In this document: positions 1 through 7,639 of the stretch, one piece after another
Position numbering within the stretch: position 1 is the first letter of the stretch
How the letters are laid out: each line of letters opens with the position of its first letter
Made by a program: the position numbers and the translations under genes
The notes under the pieces: model-generated
The model's database searches: none
The model's input: only the letters and a program-made list of their open reading frames with translations
Told to the model about the DNA's origin: nothing
From: Streptomyces chromofuscus
Lineage (GTDB): Bacteria; Actinomycetota; Actinomycetes; Streptomycetales; Streptomycetaceae
Direction: 5' to 3'
Length of the DNA: 64,000 bases
Assembly: GCF_015160875.1 (NCBI RefSeq)
Contig: NZ_CP063374.1
Location: 2,852,001 to 2,916,000 of the forward strand

Positions 1-710
1 TGGCCCATCGCCTCCCAGCCCCCGAACCCGACCAGCGTGCCCAAGCCCTTGATCGTGCCCCAGATACCGTCCACGATCAGGCCGTCCCACACGAACGACT
101 TCACCCAGTGGCCGACCTCGTACCAGTGATGCTTCTCCTCCACCGGGTCACCCCAGGGAAGCTTCGCGTTCTTCATGTCCTGCGCGGAGAACCCGTACTG
201 GTCCTTACGGTCCGAGCCGTCCCCGGCGACCATCTGCGTGCCGCCCCACAACGCGGTGATCCTGTTGTGGCACGTGCGCTCCGCCGCCCAGAACGCCGCG
301 ACCGTCGCGGTGATGTCGTCGCGCAGCTGGTTGTGCTCGCCGACCTTGTCCTCGTCGTACTCCCACTCGTCGTCGTCCTTCACCGACGCGACGAAGGCCG
401 TCGCCTCCGCCTTCAGCTGCTTCAGCCGGTCCACCAGCGGACGGATCTCCGTCGCGTACGACGACAACGCGCCCGACACCTTCTCCAAGTCGTCGGCGAA
501 CCCGTCCGCCCGGTCCTTGACCGGCTTCGTCGTCGCGAACAACTGCTCGGCCTCCGGCGCCCGGTAATACGCCGACAACCCCTGGAACCGGGAATGCACA
601 TCGGCGCCCGCGTCACGGACATGGCCCGCGTCCGTCTTCAACGCCGCGTAATCCGCCTCCAACTGGGCCAAGTCACCAGTGAACTGCGGAATCTGCTCCG
701 GCTTGATCAC
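1..710 (-). CDS. Type VII (ESX/WXG-linked) secreted effector, N-terminal part (cut by window edge)
   Basis: From a GTG at 710 the minus-strand frame stays open to the window edge (236 codons), so the C-terminus, where any toxic or enzymatic domain would sit, is not visible. Residues 1 to about 130 are helical and look like the WXG/LXG-type leader of type VII substrates, followed by a Trp-containing segment (FWAAERTCHNRITALWGG, near 143-160) and a Gly/Trp-rich hydrophobic stretch at about 210-236. The GTG overlaps the stop of a 36-codon stub as GTGA, so translation is probably coupled. Two small WXG100-like genes lie directly upstream on the same strand, as expected for partner/chaperone proteins. 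The family call is inferred from fold and context; the biochemical activity is unknown. Confidence 0.75.
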   Translation of the reverse strand, partial: MIKPEQIPQFTGDLAQLEADYAALKTDAGHVRDAGADVHSRFQGLSAYYRAPEAEQLFATTKPVKDRADGFADDLEKVSGALSSYATEIRPLVDRLKQLKAEATAFVASVKDDDEWEYDEDKVGEHNQLRDDITATVAAFWAAERTCHNRITALWGGTQMVAGDGSDRKDQYGFSAQDMKNAKLPWGDPVEEKHHWYEVGHWVKSFVWDGLIVDGIWGTIKGLGTLVGFGGWEAMG

Positions 711-817
711 GCCCCACCCACCCCCGGCATGTCCCGCTCGAAGTTCGACGCCGTCTCACCCGCCGTCTTCAGCACACCCGAAATACCCTGCGGCCTCAGA
801 TTCCACCCGGGCACCAC
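707..817 (-). pseudogene. Internally deleted copy of the type VII companion gene (36-codon stub)
   Basis: The stub begins with GTG at 817 and ends with TGA at 707. Its first 26 codons match the start of the intact paralogue at 2079-2465 (PGWNLRPQGISGVLKTAGET against [20 protein letters not shown]), and its last residues (DMPGVGGA) match the paralogue's C-terminus (DMPGAGKA). About 90 internal codons are missing and the reading frame is kept across the junction. The stop overlaps the GTG start of the effector, so the stub may survive only as a translational coupler. Confidence 0.75.
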
Positions 818-893
818 AAACCCCCGTCACCACAACCAGAAAGTCACCAGCAACCAGACACCAGAGGCCGGCCTCGCAGACCAGAGACCGGCC

Positions 894-1208
894 TCAGCCG
901 ATGTTGTCGACCGCGGCCTTCGCCCGCTGCAACGTCGACTGCGCCGTCCCGTCGTTCTTCTCCAACGTCGTCTTCAGCAGCTGGATGATGTTCCGCACCT
1001 CCTGCGAGGCGCTGTTCCACCGCTGCTCCTTGCCGTGGTACTCATCCGCCACACCATCAGCCGTGAAGTCCGCCATCGCCGCCTTCACCTGACGATCACG
1101 CTGACCGATGACCTCCTCCAGCCGGCCGATCACCGTCTGGATGTTCGCCTGAGCATCCGTCGACGCACCCGTGTCGTACGACCGACGATCCGCACCAGCA
1201 CCCGCCAT
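894..1208 (-). CDS. WXG100-like small secreted helical protein, partner A, copy 1
   Basis: This 104-residue protein has the length and helix-turn-helix pattern of ESAT-6/WXG100 proteins. The turn carries W-N-S (RWNSAS) where the family has W-x-G, so Trp is kept and Gly replaced. The protein is identical to the product of 2501-2815; only a few silent bases differ. ATG at 1208 was chosen because GGGGAG lies ten bases upstream; a GTG immediately before it is an alternative. It follows partner B (1267-1593) and precedes the effector, forming a small operon. Role inferred from family: dimerisation with partner B and co-secretion with, or escort of, the downstream effector. Confidence 0.85.
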   Translation of the reverse strand: MAGAGADRRSYDTGASTDAQANIQTVIGRLEEVIGQRDRQVKAAMADFTADGVADEYHGKEQRWNSASQEVRNIIQLLKTTLEKNDGTAQSTLQRAKAAVDNIG

Positions 1209-1266
1209 CACACACCACTCCCCGTGAGAAGAACCAAAGAACCGACCGCACCCACCAGACGCCGGC

Positions 1267-1593
1267 CTAACGGAACCGCGCCGCGTCGAAGTTCGCCGCA
1301 GCCATCTGCTGCCGCGCGTTGTCACCCTGCTCCTGGTCACCCGAACTGAACGCCGACTCCATACCCGACTGACCGCCCAGAATCGCCGACAGCGACCCGT
1401 TCAGCTCCGCCGTGATCTCATCAGCCCGCGCCTTGAACTGGTCGAACATCGCCCGACCCGTACCGTTGAACTTCCCCTCCAACGGCTGCGCCGCCTGCAC
1501 CAACTGCCGGATCAGCGTGCCGAGATCATCACTCGAACCCCGCGAATCACGCATCAGCGTCGACAGCGTCTGCGCACCCATGTCGAACTTCAT
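1267..1593 (-). CDS. WXG100-like small secreted helical protein, partner B, copy 1
   Basis: A 108-residue helical protein of WXG100 size. The central turn reads F-N-G (KFNGTG), so the Gly of W-x-G is kept and the Trp replaced by Phe, which is complementary to partner A. The protein is identical to the product of 2866-3192. The ATG at 1593 is preceded by a purine-rich GGGGAAGG. It is the first gene of the copy-1 unit; about 120 bases upstream also resemble the leader of copy 2, so the promoter seems to have been duplicated too. Heterodimer formation with partner A is inferred from pairing and motif complementarity. Confidence 0.85.
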   Translation of the reverse strand: MKFDMGAQTLSTLMRDSRGSSDDLGTLIRQLVQAAQPLEGKFNGTGRAMFDQFKARADEITAELNGSLSAILGGQSGMESAFSSGDQEQGDNARQQMAAANFDAARFR

Positions 1594-1824
1594 GCCGAAC
1601 CCGCCTTCCCCCTGGGGCTGCTGGGCGCCCGCTCCTGACGGGCCCCATGATTCCCCGTCATCTCTATCAACCCTTTGGTTGCCTCTGCAATCGAGGTGTC
1701 CCGGCACTCACAGAAGCACCACACTTCGGCTACCGCCCCGAGGCAGCCCAGTGCACCGCGTAGTCGAAGAGGCCGTCCGCGAGGGCCCCTGACGGGAACC
1801 CCTGCGAACGGCCTCGGTGGTGCT

Positions 1825-2028
1825 TCAGCGGCCGGAGACGCCGCTGGGCAGGATCGTCCGGAGGGAGGTGACCGGATGTCCGATTTCCAGCGAACCCAGG
1901 AGGCCGTTGAGAAGGGCACCTCCGGGAACCGCCGTGGACGGCTGGGGGTGCGGCGCGGCGTGGGCGGCAGGAGCGGAGGCCAGAAGGGCGGAGGCCATGA
2001 CGGCGGCGCAGGCGAGCTTCTTGATCAT
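1825..2028 (-). CDS. Small secreted peptide of unknown function
   Basis: The 67-residue product starts MIKKLACAAVMASALLAS and has a textbook signal peptide ending near AHA-AP (about residue 24). The predicted mature part is about 43 residues, rich in Gly, Pro, Leu and Ser, with no Cys. A start six bases further upstream (GTG at 2034) is possible; AGGTGG lies very close to the ATG, which makes the start uncertain. It sits inside the duplicated type VII locus between the companion gene and copy 1 of the WXG pair, on the same strand. I do not recognise the family. The Sec signal is at odds with type VII export, so it may be independent of the neighbours. Confidence 0.55.
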   Translation of the reverse strand: MIKKLACAAVMASALLASAPAAHAAPHPQPSTAVPGGALLNGLLGSLEIGHPVTSLRTILPSGVSGR

Positions 2029-2078
2029 GCCCACCTAACGAACCGCGCCCCACCGGGAAACGCTCGTCACCCGGTCGC

Positions 2079-2465
2079 TTAAGCCTTTCCGGCGCCCGGC
2101 ATGTCCAGCTTCGGCGCCTTCAACGCATTGCGCTGCGCCTCCGCCGCCATCTCCTGATCACCGTTCAGGTACGCCGTCGTCGCGTCCACCACACCCTGCA
2201 ACGACTTGCCCGCCCGGGCCGCCACGAACTGCAGGTCCTTCGCCGCCCGCTCCGCGTACTGCGACAACGCCAGAGCCACCAGACCGCCCTGCGCCTTCTC
2301 GCCGCCCCCACCGCCGCCTTCGGCGGAAATGGTGCCGGCACTCGTCGCCGCCGACGTCAGATTCTCGCCGAACGACTTGCCGTACTTCTCGAAGTTCGAC
2401 GCCGTCTCACCCGTCGTCTTGAGCACACTCGAGATGCCCTGCGGCTTCAGATCCCACCCGGTCAT
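2079..2465 (-). CDS. Type VII-associated companion protein (DUF6507-like), intact copy
   Basis: A 128-residue, mainly helical protein that begins [15 protein letters not shown], has a Gly-rich break near residue 53 and ends DMPGAGKA. Length and helical hairpin pattern resemble WXG100-superfamily proteins; from memory it looks like DUF6507, a family found next to WXG pairs in Streptomyces, but I could not check this. ATG at 2465 (or GTG at 2468) follows a GGGGG run. The gene lies 35 bases after partner A copy 2 on the same strand, so the three genes B-A-companion form one operon. The equivalent in copy 1 is the deleted stub at 707-817. Confidence 0.75.
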   Translation of the reverse strand: MTGWDLKPQGISSVLKTTGETASNFEKYGKSFGENLTSAATSAGTISAEGGGGGGEKAQGGLVALALSQYAERAAKDLQFVAARAGKSLQGVVDATTAYLNGDQEMAAEAQRNALKAPKLDMPGAGKA

Positions 2466-2500
2466 CACAAACCCCCGGCAACCAGTACCCAGTGATCGGC

Positions 2501-2815
2501 TCAGCCGATGTTGTCGACGGCGGCCTTGGCCCGCTGCAACGTCGACTGCGCCGTCCCGTCGTTCTTCTCCAACGTCGTCTTCAGCAGCTGGATGATGTTC
2601 CGCACCTCCTGCGAGGCGCTGTTCCACCGCTGCTCCTTGCCGTGGTACTCATCCGCCACACCATCAGCCGTGAAGTCCGCCATCGCCGCCTTCACCTGAC
2701 GATCACGCTGACCGATGACCTCCTCCAGCCGGCCGATCACCGTCTGGATGTTCGCCTGAGCATCCGTCGACGCACCCGTGTCGTACGACCGACGATCCGC
2801 ACCAGCACCCGCCAT
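2501..2815 (-). CDS. WXG100-like small secreted helical protein, partner A, copy 2
   Basis: This encodes exactly the same 104 residues as 894-1208, including the W-N-S turn. GGGGAG stands ten bases before the ATG at 2815; a GTG directly upstream (2818) is an alternative. It lies between partner B (2866-3192) and the intact companion gene. Two identical copies would raise dosage or allow each copy to serve its own downstream gene. Identity at the protein level with only scattered silent changes points to recent duplication or gene conversion. Confidence 0.85.
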   Translation of the reverse strand: MAGAGADRRSYDTGASTDAQANIQTVIGRLEEVIGQRDRQVKAAMADFTADGVADEYHGKEQRWNSASQEVRNIIQLLKTTLEKNDGTAQSTLQRAKAAVDNIG

Positions 2816-2865
2816 CACACACCACTCCCCGTCACGAAGAACACACCGACCGAGCCCACACAGGC

Positions 2866-3192
2866 CTAACGGAACCGCGCCGCGTCGAAGTTCGCCGCAG
2901 CCATCTGCTGCCGCGCGTTGTCACCCTGCTCCTGGTCACCCGAACTGAACGCCGACTCCATACCCGACTGACCGCCCAGAATCGCCGACAGCGACCCGTT
3001 CAGCTCCGCCGTGATCTCATCAGCCCGCGCCTTGAACTGGTCGAACATCGCCCGACCCGTACCGTTGAACTTCCCCTCCAACGGCTGCGCCGCCTGCACC
3101 AACTGCCGGATCAGCGTGCCGAGATCATCACTCGAACCCCGCGAATCACGCATCAGCGTCGACAGCGTCTGCGCACCCATGTCGAACTTCAT
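2866..3192 (-). CDS. WXG100-like small secreted helical protein, partner B, copy 2
   Basis: Same 108-residue sequence as 1267-1593, with the F-N-G turn. The ATG at 3192 has a strong GGGGGAGG ribosome site upstream. It is the promoter-proximal gene of the whole minus-strand locus. No EccC-type ATPase, EccD channel or MycP protease is in the window, so export would depend on a secretion machine encoded elsewhere. The assignment to WXG100 rests on size, helical pattern, paired arrangement and the degenerate turn motif. Confidence 0.85.
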   Translation of the reverse strand: MKFDMGAQTLSTLMRDSRGSSDDLGTLIRQLVQAAQPLEGKFNGTGRAMFDQFKARADEITAELNGSLSAILGGQSGMESAFSSGDQEQGDNARQQMAAANFDAARFR

Positions 3193-3345
3193 GCAGAACT
3201 CGCCTCCCCCATCTCGCGTCCTGGCATCTCGTGTTGTGGTCGTCCCATCGTACGCATCTCATCTCTACCAACCCCCCGATCGCTCACGCAATCGAGAGGC
3301 GGCGGCAGTTACAGAGGCGGCACAAAGTCACGACCGCGCCGGGGA

Positions 3346-4527
3346 TCAGCGAGCGGTGAACTGGGCCGTCGGGCCTTCGCGGCAGATCAGGAGCAGGGCC
3401 CGGTCGTCGTTGACGTCCTTGGCGACCGCCTCGATGAGATGCCAGGCGGCGCCCTGGAAGCCGCCGGCGACATAACGGTCGGCCTCGCCGGTGAGGCGGT
3501 CGATGCCCTCGACGATGTCCCGGTCGGACGTTTCGACCAGGCCGTCCGTGAACAGCATCAACACGTCACCCGGGCGCAGAGAGCCCTTCACGGGGTCGAA
3601 CTGGGCGCCGTCGTACACACCCAGGAGCGGGCCCTCCGCCGCCTTCTCCTCCCAGCGGCCGCTGCCCGCGCTCAGTTGCAGCCCGGGCGGGTGGCCCGCG
3701 GAGTACAGCTCGTAGTCGCCGGTGTCGAGGTCGAGGACGAGGTGGATGGAGGTCGCGAAGCCCTCCTGCCAGTCCTGGCGGAGCAGGTAGCCGTTGGCGG
3801 CGGGGAGGAAGGCGTGCGGGGGCAGGCTGCCCAGGAGGCCGCCGAAGGCGCCGGACAGGAGCAGGGCGCGCGAGCCGGCGTCCATGCCCTTGCCGGAGAC
3901 GTCCGTGAGGACGACCTCCAGGGTGCGCCCGCCGTTGGTGCGGGCCGCGACCACGAAGTCGCCCGAGAAGGACTGGCCGCCCGCCGGCCGCAGCGCCATC
4001 TCGTGGTGCCAGCCCTGCGGCAGCTTCGGCAGCTTGCTCTGCACGCGGATGCGTTCGCGCAGGTCGAAGAGCATGGTGCCGCCGCGCCGCCAGGGCACAC
4101 CGACGCGGCTGCGGAACTGGGCGATCAGCAGCCCGAAGAAGCCGCACGCGGCAACGACCAGCACCACGCCCGGCGTCACCCGCGACGGGCCCTGCGTGTA
4201 GGGGCCGAGCTGTATCGACTCCAGGATCAGGGCGGTGGCGGCCGCCGCGTACAGGCCGAGCAGGCTGGCCGGGCGCAGCAGCAGACCGCCCGCCACGATC
4301 GGCAGGACCAGTACGGCCGGGGAGCACCACACCGAGTTGGCGAGCGTACCGGCGGTGATCAGGGGAATGGTCAGCAGCAGGCCGGCCAGGGCGACCCAGT
4401 CGGAGCCGTCGCCGCGGAAGTAGTCGACGGCGCTTCTGCGCAGGCCGACGCGGACCCGGTGCCACCTCATCTTCAACCGGGCCGTGAACCTCTCGGCCGC
4501 CGCGCGCCGCCCTCGTCCTGCTGCCAT
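3346..4527 (-). CDS. Membrane PP2C-type Ser/Thr phosphatase (SpoIIE domain)
   Basis: The 393-residue protein has a basic N-terminus, about four hydrophobic segments between residues 45 and 140, then a cytoplasmic SpoIIE/RsbU-type phosphatase domain (about 175-385). Metal-binding signatures are visible: GDF in FSGDFVVA, DVSGKGMDAG, and FTDGLVE followed by DD near the end (NDDRALLL). The family dephosphorylates anti-anti-sigma factors and so releases sigma factors, or acts on other phosphoproteins; Streptomyces has dozens. No kinase or antagonist gene adjoins it, so the partner is unknown. It is transcribed on the same strand as, and upstream of, the type VII locus with a 153-base gap. Confidence 0.9.
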   Translation of the reverse strand: MAAGRGRRAAAERFTARLKMRWHRVRVGLRRSAVDYFRGDGSDWVALAGLLLTIPLITAGTLANSVWCSPAVLVLPIVAGGLLLRPASLLGLYAAAATALILESIQLGPYTQGPSRVTPGVVLVVAACGFFGLLIAQFRSRVGVPWRRGGTMLFDLRERIRVQSKLPKLPQGWHHEMALRPAGGQSFSGDFVVAARTNGGRTLEVVLTDVSGKGMDAGSRALLLSGAFGGLLGSLPPHAFLPAANGYLLRQDWQEGFATSIHLVLDLDTGDYELYSAGHPPGLQLSAGSGRWEEKAAEGPLLGVYDGAQFDPVKGSLRPGDVLMLFTDGLVETSDRDIVEGIDRLTGEADRYVAGGFQGAAWHLIEAVAKDVNDDRALLLICREGPTAQFTAR

Positions 4528-4701
4528 TAGTCCGGGACCCTATCCATCGGACCGGTTGCTTGGCACGGGAGGTGCCACTTGTCGCTCGTCCGAGGCTCGA
4601 CGCAGCGGCGCCTCCCGGGGAGGCCGGCCCGCCGCCGTCCCCCGGAGGGCGGTGGGAAATTCCCTCGCTCGTCCGGCGAGGCCCTGGTAGGCATGGGCCC
4701 C

Positions 4702-5955
4702 ATGGCGACTGACTTCCTGACCGGCCCGGGTGCCGAGTTGCGGGTGCTGCGACCGGACGACTGGGACGCGTGGTACGACACCCTGATCCGCGCCTTCGGC
4801 GGGCTGCCGGAGTCCACCAAGGAGCGGGAGCTGTGGAACGCGCTCACCGAGGTGGACCGTTCGCTGGGGGTGTGGGAGGACGGCGCGTGCGTCGGCACGG
4901 CCGGGGCGTTCACGTTCCGGCTGACGGTGCCGGGCGGAGCCTCGGTGCCCGCGGCGGGCGTGACGATGGTCGGGGTGGCGGGCACGCACCGTCGGCGCGG
5001 GGTGCTGACGTCCATGATGCGGCGGCAGTTGGACGACGTACGGTCCTGGGGTGAGCCGCTGGCGGTGCTCACCGCGTCCGAGCCGGCGATCTACGGCCGG
5101 TTCGGGTACGCCGCCGCGACCTTCGGGCTGCGCGGCGAGATCGACACGAGTCGGGTGCGGCTGTCGGTGCCGGCCGGCGCCGATGACGTACGGCTGCGGT
5201 ACGCGGCGCCCGCCGATGTCCTCGACGTGTGTGAGGACGTGTACGCCCGGCTGGTGCCGTCGCGGCCCGGGATGCTGGCACGGCGGCCCGGGTGGGAACG
5301 GGTGGGGCTGCTCGATCCGGAGAGCGATCGGGACGGGGCGTCGCCGTTGCAGTGCGTCGTCGCCGAGCGGGACGGCGAGGTCGCGGGGTACGCGCGGTTC
5401 CGGGTCAAGCTCGGGTGGGGGGAGACCGGGCACGACGGCACCGTGGTCCTGGTCGATCTGGCGGCCCTCGATCCGGCGACGGAGGGGGCGCTGTGGCGTT
5501 TCCTGTTCGGGATCGACCTGACGACGACGCTGATCGTGCGGGGGCGGCCGGCCGACGACATGTGGCAGTACCAGGTGTCCGACATCCGGCGGTGCCGGGC
5601 GCGGTTGCGGGACGCGCTGTACCTGCGGCTGGTGGACGTCGGGGCCGCGCTCCAGGCCCGTACGTACCAGGCGCCGGTGGACGTCGTGTTCGAGGTGGAG
5701 GACGACTTCTGTCCGTGGAACGCGGGGCGTTGGCGGCTGTCGGGGGACGCGAAGGGGGCGTCCTGTTCGCGTACGTCCGACGCGGCCGATCTCGCGCTGT
5801 CGGTGCGGGAGCTGGGGGCGGCGTATCTCGGCGGGGTGAGCCTGAAGGCGCTGGCGGCGGCCGGGCGGGTGCGGGAGGTCCGGGCCGGGGCGCTGGCCGA
5901 GGCGGCGGTGGGGTTCGGGAGTGCCGTGGCGCCCTGGATGCCGCACGGGTTCTGA
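4702..5955 (+). CDS. eis: Eis-like GNAT N-acetyltransferase
   Basis: A 417-residue protein with the Eis layout: N-terminal GNAT domain (VGVAGTHRRRGVLTSMM is the acetyl-CoA loop, R-R-x-G type), central second GNAT-like domain, and C-terminal sterol-carrier-like domain ending in Phe. In Eis the terminal carboxylate at a C-terminal Phe is the catalytic base; here the chain also ends with GF. Eis proteins acetylate aminoglycoside amines or lysines, and the substrate here is unknown. ATG 4702 (MATDF) was chosen; ATG 4693 in the same frame is equally possible. It faces away from the SpoIIE phosphatase gene across a 170-base divergent gap. Confidence 0.85.
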   Translation: MATDFLTGPGAELRVLRPDDWDAWYDTLIRAFGGLPESTKERELWNALTEVDRSLGVWEDGACVGTAGAFTFRLTVPGGASVPAAGVTMVGVAGTHRRRGVLTSMMRRQLDDVRSWGEPLAVLTASEPAIYGRFGYAAATFGLRGEIDTSRVRLSVPAGADDVRLRYAAPADVLDVCEDVYARLVPSRPGMLARRPGWERVGLLDPESDRDGASPLQCVVAERDGEVAGYARFRVKLGWGETGHDGTVVLVDLAALDPATEGALWRFLFGIDLTTTLIVRGRPADDMWQYQVSDIRRCRARLRDALYLRLVDVGAALQARTYQAPVDVVFEVEDDFCPWNAGRWRLSGDAKGASCSRTSDAADLALSVRELGAAYLGGVSLKALAAAGRVREVRAGALAEAAVGFGSAVAPWMPHGF

Positions 5956-5974
5956 CGGGCGGGCCGGGCCGGGG

Positions 5975-6793
5975 TCAGGCGCGCTGGCAGGTGGGGCACC
6001 AGAAGAGGTTGCGGGCGGCGAGGCCGGCGGTGCGGATCTCGCCGCCGCAGACGTGGCAGGGCCGGCCGGCCCGGCGGTAGACGTAGACCTCGCCGCCGTG
6101 GTCGTCGACGCGGGGCGGGCGGCCCATGGCCTCGGGGGTGTGTTCGGGGCGGACCGTGTCGATGCGGTTGTCGCGCACGCCCTGGCGCATGAGGTCGACG
6201 AGGTCGGCCCAGATCGAGTCCCACTCGGCGGGCGTGATGTCCTTGCCCGGGCGGTACGGGTCGATGCGGTGCCGGAAGAGGACTTCCGCCCGGTAGACGT
6301 TGCCGACGCCGGCGACGACCTTCTGGTCCATCAGGAGGGCGGCGATCGTGGTGCGGCTGCGGCTGATGCGGGCGTAGGCCGCGGCAGGGTCGCCGTGGTG
6401 GTCCGTGCGCAGGGGGTCCGGGCCGAGGCGGTCGTGTACGGCCCGCTTCTCGGCGTCCGTGATCAGGGCGCAGGTGGTGGGGCCGCGGAGGTCGACGTGG
6501 GCGGCCGGGTTTTCGAGGCGCAGGCGGACGGTGTCGGTGGGCGGGGGCGCGGGGGCGTCGCCGAAGGTGACCTTGCCGAACAGGCCGAGGTGGATGTGGA
6601 CCCACTCGGTGGGCCGGAAGCCGAGGAAGAGGTGCTTGCCGTGGGCGTCGGCGGTGTGCAGGGGTGAGCCGTCGAGGAGGGCCGCGGCGTCGGAGAACTT
6701 GCCCTGCGGGCTGGTGACGGTCACCGGTCCCCGGCCGGCGAACCGGGCGGCGTAGTCCCGCGCCAGCCGGTGGATCGTGTGCCCCTCGGGCAT
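5975..6793 (-). CDS. nei: Endonuclease VIII / formamidopyrimidine-DNA glycosylase family (Nei)
   Basis: The 272-residue protein starts MPEGHT, giving the catalytic N-terminal Pro and the adjacent Glu of bifunctional Fpg/Nei glycosylases. The H2TH region (LLMDQKVVAGVGNVYRAEVL) and a C-terminal zinc finger (CHVCGG and CPTCQ) are present. It would remove oxidised pyrimidines and nick the abasic site. Sequence style is closest, as I recall it, to the M. tuberculosis Nei protein that is also encoded beside rpiB. It is convergent with the eis-like gene (20-base gap) and follows rpiB on the same strand. The product is complete. Confidence 0.92.
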   Translation of the reverse strand: MPEGHTIHRLARDYAARFAGRGPVTVTSPQGKFSDAAALLDGSPLHTADAHGKHLFLGFRPTEWVHIHLGLFGKVTFGDAPAPPPTDTVRLRLENPAAHVDLRGPTTCALITDAEKRAVHDRLGPDPLRTDHHGDPAAAYARISRSRTTIAALLMDQKVVAGVGNVYRAEVLFRHRIDPYRPGKDITPAEWDSIWADLVDLMRQGVRDNRIDTVRPEHTPEAMGRPPRVDDHGGEVYVYRRAGRPCHVCGGEIRTAGLAARNLFWCPTCQRA

Positions 6794-6947
6794 GTGCGGC
6801 TTCCTTCCCTCCTGTCGCCCGTCCTCTCGGCCGTGGCCGTCGGGCAGGGGCGGAGCGGGGCCCGGTGCTGTGCCCGGGCCCCGGCGGGGACCGCGTCCCC
6901 CGCTTCGCTGCTGCTCCTGCGTTGCTCCCCGGCTGTTTCCCGCTGCC

Positions 6948-7433
6948 CTACTGCTGCGGGTGGTGCGCCGGGATCGGCGGCAGGTCGCCCGTCGTCTCGT
7001 ACGCCGACAGCATCTCGATGCGGCGGACGTGGCGCTCCTCGTCCGTGAACGGCGTGTTCAGGAACGTCTCCGCGAACTTCGTCGCCTCGTCCTGCGAGTG
7101 CATGCGGGCGCCGATCGCGACCACGTTGGCGTTGTTGTGCTGACGGCCGAGCGACGCCGTCTCCTCGCTCCAGGCCAGCGCCGCGCGGACGCCCTTGACC
7201 TTGTTCGCGGCGATCTGCTCGCCGTTGCCGGAGCCGCCGATCACGATGCCGAGGGAGCCGGGGTCGGCGGCGGTGCGCTCGGCGGCGCGGAGGCAGAAGG
7301 GCGGGTAGTCGTCCTGGGCGTCGTAGATGTGGGGGCCGCAGTCGACGGGGTCGTGGCCGGCCGACTTGAGCCACTCGACGAGGTGGTTCTTCAGTTCGTA
7401 GCCGGCATGGTCGGAGCCGAGGTACACGCGCAT
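6948..7433 (-). CDS. rpiB: Ribose-5-phosphate isomerase B
   Basis: A 161-residue RpiB/LacAB-type isomerase interconverting ribose 5-phosphate and ribulose 5-phosphate in the non-oxidative pentose phosphate pathway. MRVYLGSDHAG is the N-terminal signature with the substrate-binding D-H. The catalytic loop reads GGSGNGEQIAANK: Ser replaces the Cys used as base in the E. coli enzyme, as in actinobacterial RpiB proteins where the Glu of this loop is the base. Length is typical. It lies upstream of nei on the same strand with a 154-base gap. This pairing is also known in mycobacteria. Confidence 0.95.
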   Translation of the reverse strand: MRVYLGSDHAGYELKNHLVEWLKSAGHDPVDCGPHIYDAQDDYPPFCLRAAERTAADPGSLGIVIGGSGNGEQIAANKVKGVRAALAWSEETASLGRQHNNANVVAIGARMHSQDEATKFAETFLNTPFTDEERHVRRIEMLSAYETTGDLPPIPAHHPQQ

Positions 7434-7639
7434 GGGACGAGTGTGACATGGGCCGGGCGGGGCAGCAGGGCCGGGTGGCCGCGCCCAAAAATGTGAGCAA
7501 CGCCACCGAACCTCAGGGAAACCTCAAGTAACAATATGGAATCAAAGGTTCAAGAATCTATTCGCCTCAGATTCACTGGTCCGACTCGTACGCCGCTCGT
7601 ACGGGAAACTGCACCACGGCGCAAAGGAAATTCCGTCCC

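Larger units (their letters stand above)
894..1720. repeat. Tandem duplicate unit, copy 1 (WXG pair plus leader)
   Basis: The block holding partners A and B is repeated almost exactly at 2501-3330, offset by 1599 to 1607 bases. Similarity continues upstream of partner B: both leaders share a CATCTCTA, CAACC and CAATCGAG series and a cag/acagaggc block. The intervening companion gene is intact in copy 2 and collapsed in copy 1. Confidence 0.85.
2501..3330. repeat. Tandem duplicate unit, copy 2 (WXG pair plus leader)
   Basis: Counterpart of 894-1720. The coding parts are nearly identical and the leader at about 3250-3330 is recognisably related to that at about 1650-1720. Confidence 0.85.

Noticed and set aside
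108..1349. 413-codon plus-strand open frame over the type VII locus
   Set aside because: Arg-rich translation of the opposite strand of real genes; typical GC-rich shadow frame.
4540..5946. Long Pro/Arg/His-rich minus-strand frame over the acetyltransferase
   Set aside because: Amino acid composition is that of antisense of a GC-rich gene; the plus strand has the recognisable GNAT motifs.
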